Origin: Cordylochernes scorpioides
Taxonomy: Eukaryota > Arthropoda > Arachnida > Pseudoscorpiones > Chernetidae
Assembly (NCBI GenBank): GCA_030710605.1
Contig: CP092879.1
Location: 47,613,946 to 47,677,945 of the forward strand
Direction: 5' to 3'
Length of the DNA: 64,000 nt
Positions 10,750 to 21,524 of this stretch are shown here, piece after piece. A program made the translations under genes and the position numbers. A model generated the notes under the pieces. It was given only the letters and a program-made list of their open reading frames with translations, did not search any database and had not been told where the DNA came from. Position 1 is the first letter of the stretch, and the number at the start of each line of letters is the position of its first letter.

Positions 10750-11963
10750 CGCGCTAGTGCATCGTAACATAATGAGTCTGAGATAGATAAAATCCATCTT
10801 CTGCCCTTTTTATTTCAATTCCAATAAATGGTTCGCTATCTTTCTTTTCTGTTAGAGTAACATATTTTTCTATTTCTGAGGCTAGGTTGTCATTAATTTC
10901 CTTACTAGTTCCAGCAATGATGAGATCATCTACATATAGACCCAGTATTGCATACTCTTCTCCTCTCTGGAGTTTATAGACACATGGATCACATTTGGTT
11001 CTAATCATTCCCAACTGGTATAAAATTTCATTGATCTTTTTGTTCCAACATTTTCCTGGTTGTGGTAGACCATACAGGCTTTTTTTCCAATTTACACACT
11101 TTGTTTTCTTCTCCTTTTTGCATAAAACCATCTGGTTGTCTCATGTATACTGTCTCTTCTAACTCACCATAGAGATAAGCTGTCTTCATATCATAAGTCT
11201 TTATGATTAAATTCTGTTGTGTTGCAAGAGCTACTATTGTTCGCAAGCTTTCCTTTTTGAGTACAGGTGAAAAGGATTCCTTATAGAACACACCATATCT
11301 TTGATTGGATCCAACAGCAACCAGTCTGGCCTTTCCTTTATATATGCCGTCATTTGAGGTTTTCTTAGTACTGTAAACCCATTTACTATTGATGACTTTC
11401 ATGCCATTTTCCCTTGGTACTAGTGTCCATACTTTATGTTTCTCTATCTCACTGAGCTCTTCTTCCATTGCTTTGTGCCATTCATTTCTTTCTCCACTAT
11501 CAAGTGCTTCTTTAAAGTTCTCCGGGATATAATGATCTATTTCCATAATTAAGTTTGCATCATTCCTATCTTTTATTCTTTGTGAGCGTCGAACTCCTTC
11601 TTTGATCAATTTTCTTTCTTGTTCTTCGAGTCTTGATTTGTGCCGTTCTTCTAAGATGCTCTTTGTTTCTACTTTATTTCTTCCTCCCTTTACGCATATT
11701 TCCTCTATTGGTTCGGTTTGTGTTGAGTCATTTTCAGTGTCACCACCTGGTTTTACTGAAGTATCCTCCTTAGACTTCATATCACTCTCTGTGACAGGAT
11801 TGTATTCTTTCAAGATAAGAAAGTCTTCAACTATTTCTTCACAATTTCCTTTATGGGTCAAATTATCACAATTAGTATCTTCCTGAATATCATTTGCATA
11901 ATCAATTCCTCTCTTATCTTCACTAAATTTTACTGATCTGACTTCATGAATTCTCTTTGTCAT
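10750..11963 (-). pseudogene. copia reverse transcriptase
   Basis: The 311-codon frame 11028-11963 has MKVINSKWVYSTKK, then SFSPVLKKESLRTIVALA and YDMKTAYLYGELEETVYMRQ (RT fingers and motif A), and the adjoining 10754-11131 frame has LGLYVDDLIIAG with the YVDD catalytic box intact. One frameshift joins the two near 11080. The N-terminal 100 residues are the acidic linker between integrase and RT. Confidence 0.9.
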
Positions 11964-12900
11964 TATATATCATATATTCTGTAAGCTTTTCTTTTAATGG
12001 AATAACCAATGAATATTCCCTTTCTACTCTTTGGTGAAAACTTGTTTCTTCTTGGTTTGCTCTCAAGCCAATGTGCCAAACACACAAATATTCGAATGTG
12101 TTTGACCGATGGCTTCCTGCCATTCCATCTCTGCATAGGTGTATGGTGCTTGATAGACCTGTGGGGTGTACAATTCTTAATGTATGTAGCTGTAGCAAAT
12201 GCCTCTGCCCAAAACTTCATGGGTAATTTTGAGTCAATAAGTAAGGTTCATGCTGTATCTATAAGAGTCCTATTCACTCTCGCTGCGACTCCATTACTTT
12301 GTGGTGAGTATGTGGTGGTAAATTGGTGATGGATCCCACTTCTCTTGAAAAGTCCTTCAAATTTAGAGTTACAAAATTCAGTTTCATTGTCGGTTCTTAC
12401 ATCTTTTGTTCTAAGACTTAATTCGTTTCCGGCTCTTGCTTTAAATTCTTCAAATCTCTCAAAGGTCTCATCTTTTGACCTCAGGAAATATACAAAGATT
12501 CTTCTACTGTAATCATCTACTATAACAAGAAAATACTTAGATCCTCCTAAAGATTGACATGGCATTGGTCTACATAAATTCATATGAATCAACTGCAGGG
12601 GCTTAACTGTATAATTTTCTGTAATATTATATGGCTTATGAACCTGTTTTCCCATTATGCATGCTTCGCACTCTGGTAACCTTTCAAATTTTAGATCCAA
12701 TCCTTTTACAATATGTCCTTGAATCATTTTTTTACGTGTATTCTTCATTTAAATGGTTTAATCTTTTATGCCATAAACTTATATTGCTATTTTTATTTGA
12801 TAAATGTGTATTTATAACCATGACATTTTCATTTTTTGCTATTGGTACATTTCTTAGTGTTGTTTCTATCATGAACATTGTTGACTAATTCGTATACTGA
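11944..12900 (-). pseudogene. copia integrase
   Basis: The 166-codon frame 12248-12748 carries the GAG-pre-integrase zinc part (ECEACIMGKQ) and core motifs: FLVIVDDYSRR (first Asp), VRTDNETEFCN (second Asp) and YSPQSNGVAARVNRT, where the catalytic Glu of the usual NGVAER is replaced by Ala (NGVAAR). Continuation at 11963-12220 includes AHWLESKPRRNKFSPKSRKG and GYSIKRKAYRIYD, the copia integrase C-terminus. The missing catalytic Glu and frame breaks mean it is inactive. Confidence 0.85.
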
Positions 12901-13299
12901 CAAGAAATTATTTCTTAGATTTGGTACATGTAAGATATCTTTGATGCGAATATTTTCTTGGCCTTCACTTGTGCATGTGGTAAGTCTCATATCTCCTTTG
13001 GCTGTGGCTTGGGTAGTTTTGCCCTTCTCAGCTAGGTTGATTTCACTTTCATAATCTACCACATTTTCCATCAAAGTTAGGTTTGGGGTTAAATGTGAGG
13101 TTCATCCTGAATCTATACACAATATTTGCCAATCATTTCTCTCATCTGGTGAATCTTCAAATTCTTTTACATATGTTTCAAATGCTTGCTCATTAATTCC
13201 ACTTTTCATAGTATCCATTAGGGGATTTGAATGTTCTCTACTGTATTTGTGATTTCTATAATCAGGAGTCCATTTCTTTTGATATCCTTGTTATTGTTT

Positions 13300-14014
13300 A
13301 TCTCGAAACCAGCAATCATTAGCTAGATGTCCCTTTTCATTACAAACAAAACATATTTTTGGATGAAATTGTTTAACCTTTCTATTTTTAAATCTGTATG
13401 CTTGTTCATGCCCATTCTCAACTGATTGATTTAATCACATATTTCTTCTTGACTCCTCTTCTCTTAGAGTTTGTTGAATCTCTTCTACTGTTGCCTCTCT
13501 CTTAGATCGTAAGACAATAGCAATATTTTCATACCTTGGATGTATGCCTCTGACAATATAAAATGAAAGTTCTCTTGAGGTAAATTGATGCCCTAATGAT
13601 GAACTTCTAGCAGCAATATTTTTTTGCCCTTGTTATATATTTATCTACAGTTTCATTATCTTTCATTTTAATGTTCTTTAATTCTAAGCCTATATCAATA
13701 ATTTTATCTTCCAAATTGCCTGTGTATGTTTTTTTCAGTGAGTCTCATACTTTCTTAGCATTTGTTTCACCTATGAACATTCCAGCTTGTTCATTAGTCA
13801 ATGTTGTGATGATTATCCCAAAAGCTTCATCATTTTTATCACTCCAAATCTCCCAAGAACTTTTGTCTTCCATTTCAGGTTCTGGATCAGAAATTACACA
13901 TTTAAATAATTTTCTTCCTCTCAGAACTGCGCCGATTTTCAACGCCCATATTTGATAATTTGTTCCTGTTAATGGTACAATTTTTGTTTGGGATAAAAAA
14001 TTATATTCAGACAT
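13300..14014 (-). pseudogene. copia gag with zinc knuckle
   Basis: An 89-codon frame starts at 14014 with MSEYNFLSQTKIVPLTGTNY followed by QIWALKIGAVLRGRKL, the UBN2/copia gag N-terminal pattern. Further on, out of frame, is the knuckle CFVCNEKGHLANDC (C-x2-C-x4-H-x4-C). The gag body between them is interrupted. The start is supported by the usual position of this motif at the N-terminus. Confidence 0.8.
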
Positions 14015-14434
14015 TTTCGCCTTTTGAGCTTATATAAACAAACCAATATAATTCAAAAATAAATATATATTTTAAATTTATTTAAATATTGGGTAGCTTT
14101 TAAACATGCAATATATAGATATAATTTAACTTAATCTATATAAATACCTTTAATCTTCTTAGAAGTTCTTCAGTTTACCGATCAGAATAAACTTCTTGCT
14201 TAATCTTCAGATTAAATATTTTCGCTTTTGAGCTTTATATCAAACTAGACGTATGACCCGAGAATTCCCCCGTTTGCAATTTCCTTCATACTGAAAGTAC
14301 ATCAATAATAAATATTAGAAGAGCCATAGTATAGCAATACAGAAGTAACACATAAACTACAGGAAAAAAGTGTGTGTGATGGCAAAAATTGTATTATATT
14401 AGTGTTTAGGTATTTGATTTAATTAATATAGTTG

Positions 14435-14436
<2 letters not shown>

Positions 14437-14480
<44 letters not shown>
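14437..14480. repeat. (TA)n microsatellite
   Basis: About 40 bp of uninterrupted TA just left of the Helitron 3' end; a typical A/T target context. Confidence 0.9.
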
Positions 14481-14485
<5 letters not shown>

Positions 14486-14949
14486 TATATACTAGCCGAA
14501 TGACCCGGGCAACGCCCGGGTTTTACCCGATTAAATGTTTTTATTCAAATACTATTCGTTACAATTATAAATTGGCGCCGTGGATGTCAATCTTGTGAAA
14601 CGTCCTGCTCCAAACTTTGTGTCTGAGAAGCGATATATTTATAGAAAGATGATCTGGCTTTTGTTTTCTGCTCGAATGAATGTTTTTCGGTTAGAATTTT
14701 GTTCCTGCGTACAAAATAATGAACTGGTTTCAACCGTGGTCTCTGCTTTTTGGAATTTTTCCCGATATAATTTTGTATCTGATAATCAAACATGATACAG
14801 CAATATCGTCATCATCATTTTCTGACTGAAAATATATAGTTTTAATAATTGATTTATATATTTTTTAAAATAGCCTATCGTCTTCCCCGTATTTTTTTAC
14901 CTATGTATGGAAATTTTGGTTTGAATTAGTGAACTACTGCGAATTTGTA

Positions 14950-16352
14950 CCCTGCGTGACATTGAAAATGGAACACCAAGAAATATTGGTCAGAAAGTGA
15001 TGAAACTCGGCAGACAGAGAGAGACAGGGACGAACAATAAGTGATCTTTATTTCAAAATGATAGTCATAATACAGAGCGAGAACGGCGTCGGCTTAGTAG
15101 CAAGTAGGACCACCGCGGACGGCGATGCACGCAGCAACACGTCTAGGTAGAGAGTCAATCAGAGTACGGATGGCGTACTGAGGGATGGCTCTCCATTCCC
15201 TCTCAACCATTTGCCACAGTTCGTGTGAAAGGCATGCAAACGGCGTCCAATGATGTCCCAGACGTGCTCGATTGGTGAGAGATCAGGAGAGTACGGTGGC
15301 CAGGGAAGCATCTGTACATCTTGCAGAGCTTGTTGGCTAATGCGAGCAGTGTGCGGTCGGGCGTTATCCTGCTGATAAAGAGCATTGGGTACCCCCTGAA
15401 GGTAGGGGAGTGTCACCGGTCGCAGCACATCATCAACGTATCGTTGGGCCGTCATAGGGCCCTGAATACGAAGTAAAGGTGACCTGGAATCATACGCGAT
15501 TGCGCCCCAAACCATGATTCGACGTTGTCGCACGGTGGGGCGTTCCACAATTGCTGCCGGATTGAACCTTTCTCCACGTCGACGCCACACGCGTACACGG
15601 CGACTATCACTGGACAAGCAGAAACGCGACTCATCTGAGAACACGACCCTGTGCCATTCCGTCAATAACGTCGATCTAGCCCGGCACCATTCCAAACGTT
15701 GGCGCCTATTCGGTGGGGTCAATGGCAGTCTTCTTAGCGGACGGCATGAGTGCAAGCCATTAGCAACCAATCGACGGGAAATGGTTCTGGTCGAGATGGA
15801 ATGATCTAGGGTGTCTTGCACATGTTGCAGGATGGCGGTACAAGTGGCTTGTGGGGCCGCCACTGCTTGTCGAAGGATACGCCGATCCACACGTGCTGAC
15901 GTCACTCTGGTTGCACCGACATTCCTATAAATTGCCACATTTCCTTGTTCCAACCATCTTCTCCACAGTCGGTGCACCGTGGACGCACCAAGGTGTGTAT
16001 CAGCTGCGATTTGACGTATGGACCAACCTGCCCTTTTCAGTCCGATCACCATGCCCCTCGTAAAAGCGTCTGTCTGCTTGAACTGCCTCCGTTTACGATG
16101 ACCTGGCATTCTCTGTTATTACACGTGTCTTTTGACACAAGAACAAAATTTCTACAATAATTTTCCTTGAAGAAATAACGACACGAATACTGTCCTTTCT
16201 GCAAGTTCCTTCCCTTATATCTTACTCCATGTGCGCACGAGAGCTGCGCATTTTACGCCATTTGCATAACTCGGTTAGGCGCGTCTACCCTGAAATTTGC
16301 ATAATTTTCTGGCCACTATTTCTTGGTGTTCCATTTTCAATGTCACGCAGTG
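14950..16352 (-). mobile_element. Tc1-like DNA transposon with inverted ends
   Basis: Terminal inverted repeats of about 50 bp (CMCTGCGTGACATTGAAAAT... at both ends, a few mismatches) flanked by TA on each side (14948-14949, 16353-16354). It encodes one transposase on the minus strand. The GC content is clearly higher than its neighbours. Length 1403 bp. Confidence 0.9.
15094..16109 (-). pseudogene. Tc1-like transposase, one frameshift
   Basis: The 316-codon frame starts at 16109 (MPGHRKRRQFKQTDAF). It has a paired-type HTH (IRQIAADTHLGASTVHRLWR), a second HTH (STRTISRRLVANGL), then VVFSDESRFCL (first Asp), YQQDNARPHTA (second Asp) and YSPDLSPIEHVWD (Glu). The spacing between the second Asp and Glu is 32 residues rather than the common 34. 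After RRLHA the frame shifts at about 15225-15245; the adjacent frame continues with WQMVEREWRAIPQYAIRTL and ends at TAA 15094-15096 after GGPTCY. So a single indel separates this from a full-length enzyme of about 337 residues. Confidence 0.9.
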
Positions 16353-16407
16353 TATATACCGGACATACAAACAAACATAAAAACATTCATTTATATATAT
16401 ATATAGA

Positions 16408-16821
16408 TATTATAATATATATTTATATTATATACGTTGTTGCTTTCTTGGCCGACTGTTTTACATATGGTGTTATCTTAAAATTGCTTGTTTTGAATAT
16501 TCTTTAGATTGAGATTATTAGCTAGTATGTAAAAAAATTAACTCTGTTGAAATTTAATTTTGTATTTATATATAAATAAAATTAACTCTGTTAATTTTTT
16601 TTTGTATTTAATCGATAACAGCGAAGTTACGCATGTTAATGTTAGGAAAAATATTTTGATGTTAAGCAAAACCTGCTCCATCTCGTTTTACATAAATGTT
16701 GAAAATTTGGTCGAAATTGATGCATTGTAACGAAGGTTTTCAGTGAACAACACTTATGAAATTTCCATTTTATTAATATAGATATAATATAAATGAGTTT
16801 TAAAAATTGTAAAAAAAAAAA
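16408..16821. repeat. Dispersed repeat, copy shared with 54450-54655
   Basis: Positions 16555-16785 are closely similar to 54455-54655 (both include GTTAAGCAAAACCTGCT and TACATAAATGTTGAAAATTT). The rest is AT-rich with no gene. The repeat type is unknown; it could be Helitron interior. Confidence 0.6.
16801..16821 (-). terminator. Pol III terminator of tRNA-Gly
   Basis: A run of 11 T on the minus strand starts immediately after the tRNA 3' end. Confidence 0.8.
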
Positions 16822-16892
16822 TGCATCGGCCGGGAATCGAACCCGGGCCGCTCGCGTGGCAGGCGAGCATTCTACCACTGAACCACCGATGC
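16822..16892 (-). tRNA. tRNA-Gly (anticodon GCC)
   Basis: 71 nt, intronless. Acceptor stem GCATCGG/CCGATGC is fully paired with discriminator A; the D-arm TGGTTCAGTGGTA carries the A box; the anticodon stem CTCGC/GCGAG encloses loop CTGCCAC, anticodon GCC; T-arm CCGGG-TTCGATT-CCCGG carries the B box. The 3' end is followed on the minus strand by an uninterrupted T11 run, a strong Pol III terminator. All conserved positions are intact, so it looks functional. It lies between Helitron ends. Confidence 0.95.
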
Positions 16893-17124
16893 TTATAAAA
16901 AATGGCCATATTTGGGTATTCATTCCATTCCGGATTACTCCGCGTAAAAAAAAAGTTCTTCAAATGAAAAAAAGAAATATTCGAAAATACCAATCAAAAT
17001 CTAGCCCTAAATTTTCCTCAGGTTCATAAAAAGCGACATGCAAAATTTGGTACCAATTGGTTCAGTAGTTTTTGAGTTTATCGCGAAACAGACAGACAGA
17101 CATTGACTTTTATATATATAGAGA
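16893..17124 (-). mobile_element. Helitron-like 5' end fragment
   Basis: From 17124 leftward the minus strand reads TCTCTATATATATAAAAGTC and then TGTCTGTCTGTC, the form of Helitron/Helentron 5' ends seen elsewhere here (17334, 23405). A matching CTAG-type 3' end was not found, so the element may include the tRNA gene or be truncated. Confidence 0.5.
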
Positions 17125-17333
17125 TAACCACGCTCTGCTACCAATTGTTGACTTTGCTTAGAATTATTAATGAAACTGATTCCAATAATTATCAATTAAA
17201 CATTATATTTATTGATTTACAAGAGAGAGAACAAAATATAAAAGGGAAACTAATATTAAACAAAGGAACTTTTTCTGTTTCGGTTAGCGCCTATTTACCT
17301 GTGAGCTTACACACACTCTGTGGTAACAATTAA

Positions 17334-17945
17334 TCTCTATATATAAAAATGAATGTATGTGTGTGTCCTTTATGACCAAACCACTCATTGGAACGCCATG
17401 AAACTTTGGGAAGTTATTTAGTATAGTACTGGGAAGGTTTCTGAAAAATAATTTATTGAATATCTTGAATATCCTTAGAGTTATTTGCAGATTTGTAGAT
17501 TTAACTCGCAAGCAGCGCCCCCATTGCGACGATGATAACAAGTTTTTTATCTATAAGTTTTATTATCACTAAGTTTATTATCTTAAAGATTATTTATCAA
17601 AAGTAAGATTTTCTACCTATTAATTGCGCACAAATCAAAGTTAGTTATCGAGTATTTTTCAAGGGACCGCGAAAAAATGTTCACTACATAAAACGATAAT
17701 TTTGTAATGTAGAAAATTAGGAAAGACAAAATTCAGGATGACACGGCAATTTATTTGAGACAAGATGAGACAAGGGACCGGGAAAAAATGTTCACTTTAT
17801 CGAGAGATTCAAATTTACGAGTTTCAAATTATCAAAATATATCTATTATTTTTTTTATAAGTTTATAGAGAATTGTTTTAACAAATGTTCGTTAGACAAA
17901 CCTTTACTCGGGTAAAACCCGGGCGAAGCCGGGTACGTCCGCTAG
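17334..17945 (+). mobile_element. Non-autonomous Helitron
   Basis: 612 bp. The 5' end is TCTCTATATATAAAAATGAA; the 3' end has hairpin ACCCGGGCGAAGCCGGGT (17917-17934) followed by ACGTCCGCTAG and host T. It is inserted between A and T. No helicase is encoded. It contains a fragment related to the TRIM LTR at about 17700-17770. Confidence 0.8.
17700..17772. repeat. Fragment of TRIM-like LTR
   Basis: Similar to the LTRs at 29807-29981 and 30294-30471 (shared AATTAGGAAAGACAAAATTC-type stretch and CAATTTATTT). The Helitron carries it. Confidence 0.6.
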
Positions 17946-18157
17946 TTTGAAATAATAAATAAATCAATTTTGAAATAATATTTATGCAACGAAATAAATA
18001 TTACTAAAAACACATTTTCAAATAGTCATCATTTAAAAAAAGAACACTTTGGATCTCACTCACTCTCTTCTATACACTGGTTTTAGAAACGCGTGTGTGT
18101 GCTTCAAAATAAATCAGAGAAAATAACAAGATAAAATCGTCATATTGTCAATCTGAA

Positions 18158-18400
18158 ATGGAGCAACAAAAGCAGATGGTATTCTCAGATGGTCAATTGG
18201 AAATGGAGCAACAAAAGCAGATGGTATTCTCAGATGGTCAATCGGAAATGGAGCAACAAAAGCAGATGGTATTCTCAGATGGTCAATCGGAAATGGAGCA
18301 ACAAAAGCAGATGGTATTCTCAGATGGTCAATCGGAAATGGAGCAACAAAAGCAGATGGTATTCTCAGATGGTCAATCGGAAATGGAGCAACAATAGCAG
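18158..18400 (+). repeat. 45-bp coding tandem repeat
   Basis: Five near-identical 45-bp units start at 18158, 18203, 18248, 18293 and 18338; a sixth (18383) carries AAG to TAG and starts a more diverged copy. From 18428 the unit is extended to 57 bp (18428, 18485, 18542). Units keep the frame. Confidence 0.95.
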
Positions 18401-19804
18401 ATGATATTCTCAGATGGTCAATCGAAAATGGAGCAAAAAGAGCAGAAACCAGAGCAGATGGTATCCTCAAATGATCAAGCTGTTATGGAGCAACAAGAGC
18501 AGAAACCAGAGCAGATGGTATCCTCAAATGATCAAGCGGTTATGGAGCAACAAGAGCGGAAACCAGAGCAGTTGGTATCCTCAGATGATCAAGCTGGAAT
18601 GGAGCAACAAGAGCAGAATCTTGAATCAATTCCAATTCAAGTTGCAGAAGAACATACTGAGGAAGCAATGCCAGAAATTAAGGAAATCAAGGAAGAAGAC
18701 GAAGCGAAAGATAGAGACCAAATCATTCTTTACCTAGCAAACCTTACCGCAGACATTCAGAAGAAAGACCTAGTGGAGCACTTTAGCCAGTACTGCGAAG
18801 TGAAGCAAGTGAAGATTAAGAAGAGCTTTGGCAAGAACAAGTTACGCTACGCCTTCCTTACGTGCAAGTCAGCTGACTTGTCGGCTGTTACAGCCCAGGA
18901 ACACAAGTTAAAGGAAGCTACTATCACAGTCCGGGAGGCCAACCCAGCCTATCACAAGGTCATGGTCCGGGGCAGCATCGGTTCGCTCCAGCGCTCGCAG
19001 ATCTTGGAGCATTTCTCAAAGTTCGGAATGTCCGCCAAACCCGAGCTCCCATCAGGAAAGGACTATTGTTTTGTGGAATTCGACACCGCGGGGGAAGTGG
19101 CAGCATGCTGTAAGGAGTCCCAGGAGTCCGTTAGCGAGGTCCAGGTGAAGGTCTTGAAAGTCATCCATCCTCGCAAAATGACCCAAGTGGCACCTCGTCT
19201 TCAAACTAGGGCAGCCGTTCGGCATCATCCTTATGGAAACCGTCCTCGCAAACAGAATTACAGCAACGGTCCGCGTCAACAGAACTACAGCAACGGTCCG
19301 CGCCAACAAAACTATGGTAATGGTCTACGCAGGCAGTACCATAGCAACGGTCCGCGTCAACAGAACTACAGCAACGGTCCGCGCCAACAGAACTACAGCA
19401 ACGGTCCAAGCCAACAAAACTATGGTAATGGTCTACGCAGCTAGTACCATAGCAATGGTCCGCGCAAACAGAACTATGGTAATAATCTACACAACAAGTA
19501 CCATAGCAATGGTCCACGCAAACAAAACTCTGGTAATGGCCCACTTAATTTGTATCATAGCAACAATCAACGCAACCAAAACTATAGAGATATTCAACTC
19601 AATCAAAATTATGGAAATGGTCCTCTCAACCAGAACTATGGTAATGGCCCACACTATCAGTCCTATAACAATTTTATTCCCCTCCAGCCAAGTCCATACA
19701 CTCCTGCTCCTTATTCTGAGACCTTGCCCCATCCTCCTCATAACAACTTCTACAATCCCAACTCCGGATCTCACCAAGGTGGAACATGGAGGAGGCAATT
19801 TTAA
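18158..19804 (+). CDS. Two-RRM protein with repeats; two in-frame TAG codons
   Basis: One reading frame runs from ATG 18158 to TAA 19802-19804 (549 codons), interrupted only by TAG at codon 80 (18395-18397) and codon 429 (19442-19444). Residues 1-85 are 15-residue repeats (MEQQKQMVFSDGQSE), then about four 19-residue variants (MEQQEQKPEQMVSSNDQAV). An acidic linker follows. RRM1 is at about 188-260 (LYLANL; KLRYAFLTC as RNP1-like), RRM2 at about 266-340 (KVMVRGS; KDYCFVEFD). The C-terminus is a 9-residue repeat (NGPRQQNYS) and a Pro/Asn-rich tail. It resembles hnRNP-type RNA-binding proteins; I cannot name an orthologue. Without readthrough, translation could give the 347-residue middle part from ATG 18401. 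It may be a recently disabled gene or use readthrough. Confidence 0.75.
19245..19560 (+). repeat. 27-bp-based coding tandem repeat
   Basis: Units encode NGPRQQNYS-like 9-mers, with higher-order blocks that include NGLRRQYHS. The second TAG sits in one such unit (CAG to TAG). Confidence 0.85.
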
Positions 19805-20233
19805 ACATTATTACATCCTTCTCTCTACACAGCCAGCTTTAAAGGCTTGAGAAAACAACCTCATTAGTGTTAGGTAGATTCAGTATTGATATATTCTTGA
19901 AATATATCACAAAATGTGATTAAACATTCTGAACATGGAGCAATCATTATAAATACATATTGAATGTATCATTATCTAAAATGTTTTTTAAATTAAAATA
20001 AAATATATCTATATTCACATTTTGTGCATTTTATCCTCGCAATGATTTTCTCCTTAAATCATATAAGTGTTCCTCCTCACTGAGTATTGTTGTTTCCCAA
20101 GATACTGTACAGAGTTGCCGATATCAGGGACACTGCATTAGTGTGGCGACAGAGGTTAACAAATACGTTTGTAAACGTTGATTTTAAATTTGATAATTTA
20201 TTTAATCAATCGTATCAAGTCCTAGTTAATATA
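19805..20233. other. 3' flank of RRM gene
   Basis: AT-rich. A candidate polyadenylation signal (AATTAAAATAAA) lies at about 19991-20003. No other feature is seen until the mariner. Confidence 0.4.
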
Positions 20234-21524
20234 CAAGGTATGTCCCATAAGTTCCCGGACTGGGTCCATAAAAAAATAAATAAATGAAAAATGTAAATGA
20301 ATTTGACTGTTTATTATAGAAAAAAATATCTGGCTACACGGTGGTACCAATATCGAGGCGGTACTTGCGCGCGCGCCAAGGTTATTCTAATTTATTTAAA
20401 GGTCACACCTAACGCTGCGGCGATTTTACGATGGAACAAAAATTGAAGCAGAGGATTTGCATAGAATTTTGTGTGAAACTTCAAATATCAGCAACCGAAA
20501 CTTTTGAAATGCTTAATAAAGCATTCCCCAATGACGCCCCAAAGAGAACAACTGTTTTTGAATGGTATTCTAGATTTAAAGCTGGCAGAATTTCCATTGA
20601 AAATGATCCTCGTCAAGGACGCCCAAAATTTCAAAGGACTGATGAAAATGTGCAAAAAATCACCGATTTGATAAAAGAAAATCCTCGACCACTTTGCTGG
20701 AGCTAGAGCAAGACACAGGCATCTCTAAAACAACGATTGGAAGGATCGTAACCGAATATTTGAAGCTCAAAAAGACTCCTGCAAAATTCATCCCAAGATT
20801 CCTCACCAATGAGCAAAAACTGTGTCGGCTTGCAACCTGTGACGACAAGAACGGATCCATAATGGAAAGACAAGATAATCACAGGCGACGAGACATGGGT
20901 CTATGGCTATGACCCTGAAACCAAACCTCAACTGCCGAGTGGAGAGGTTAGGGTGAGCCTATACCCAAAAAATCCAGAAACAAGGTGTTGCTGGTCGTTT
21001 TTTCGGATAACAAGGGCATTTTTCATCACGAGTATCTTCCTGCAGGCCAAACAGTTATTAAGGAAATGTATTTGGGCATTCTTCGCCGTCTAAGGGAAGC
21101 GATTCGAAAAAAAGGCCAGAAAAATGGACTAATGGTGGCTGGATCCTACACCATGACAATGCTCGCCCTCACACAGCGCACTTGATGACTAGCTTTTTGG
21201 CGAAAAACGGGACACAATTGCTACTTCAAACACCCTATTTCCCAGACATCGCACCAAATGACTTTTTCCTGTTCCCCAAACTTAAAGCAGTTCTAAAAGG
21301 GAGACATTTTGACACCAGGGATGACATAATAGAAAAATCGCCGTTAGCATTGAAGAGCATTCCAAAAGAGGCTTATAAAAACTGTTTCGACAATTGGGAG
21401 AAACGATGGCGCTGGTGCGTTGAAGCAAGGGGGGATTACTTTGAAAAGTTTTAATATTTTTTTTTTTTTTAAATCTTACCTTTTTTTTATGGACCCAGTC
21501 CGGGAACTTATGGGACATACCTTG
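20234..21524 (+). mobile_element. mariner element with near-perfect inverted ends
   Basis: 1291 bp, TA-flanked (20232-20233; 21525-21526). Terminal inverted repeats of about 43 bp (CAAGGTATGTCCCATAAGTT...) match without substitutions. The encoded transposase is broken. Confidence 0.95.
20431..21454 (+). pseudogene. mariner transposase (DD34D), broken
   Basis: ATG 20431. N-terminal HTH (EQKLKQRICIEFCVKLQISA), WYSRFKAG (typical mariner F-x-W-Y-x-x-F), second HTH (TGISKTTIGRIV). First catalytic Asp is in a GDETWVYGYDP segment at about 20890-20920; the second is in HHDNARPHTA (about 21152-21181); the third is in FPDIAPNDFFLFPKL, 34 residues after the second. The frame is broken near 20693, 20870-20990 and 21150. 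The end is at 21452-21454. Perfect termini with a broken ORF suggest mobilisation in trans. Confidence 0.9.

Larger units (their letters stand above)
9872..14290 (-). mobile_element. Ty1/copia LTR retrotransposon, degenerate
   Basis: Minus-strand order: gag (13745-14014), zinc knuckle (about 13305-13360), integrase (11944-12900), reverse transcriptase (10750-11963), RNase H (9880-10330). Integrase before RT is diagnostic of Ty1/copia. On the minus strand the coding end is followed by AAGGGAGCGTGTGTTGTATA (9910-9891), a purine tract and then a TGTTG-type LTR start, after which the LTR is lost into the transposon end at 9871. The 5' LTR and primer-binding site could not be delimited. Many frameshifts and stops are present. 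Confidence 0.85.
14492..16407 (-). mobile_element. Non-autonomous Helitron with nested Tc1-like element
   Basis: The minus-strand 3' end reads ACCCGGGCGTTGCCCGGGT (a perfect hairpin, 14504-14522), then CATTCGGCTAG ending at 14492 next to T. The 5' end at 16407 reads TCTATATATATATAAATGAA. After removing the nested 14950-16352 element about 513 bp remain. The 3' 300 bp are closely similar to the copy at 23405-24113. There is no coding capacity of its own. TC...CTAG ends with a subterminal hairpin and A-T insertion site fit Helitrons. Confidence 0.7.

Noticed and set aside
15203-16160. Overlapping plus- and minus-strand ORFs inside the Tc1-like transposase
   Set aside because: The GC-rich transposase gene leaves several frames open; only the 15094-16109 minus frame has the HTH and DDE motifs.
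19052-19850. Long ORFs overlapping the RRM gene in other frames and on the minus strand
   Set aside because: They are shadows of the coding repeats; only the RRM frame contains recognisable domains.
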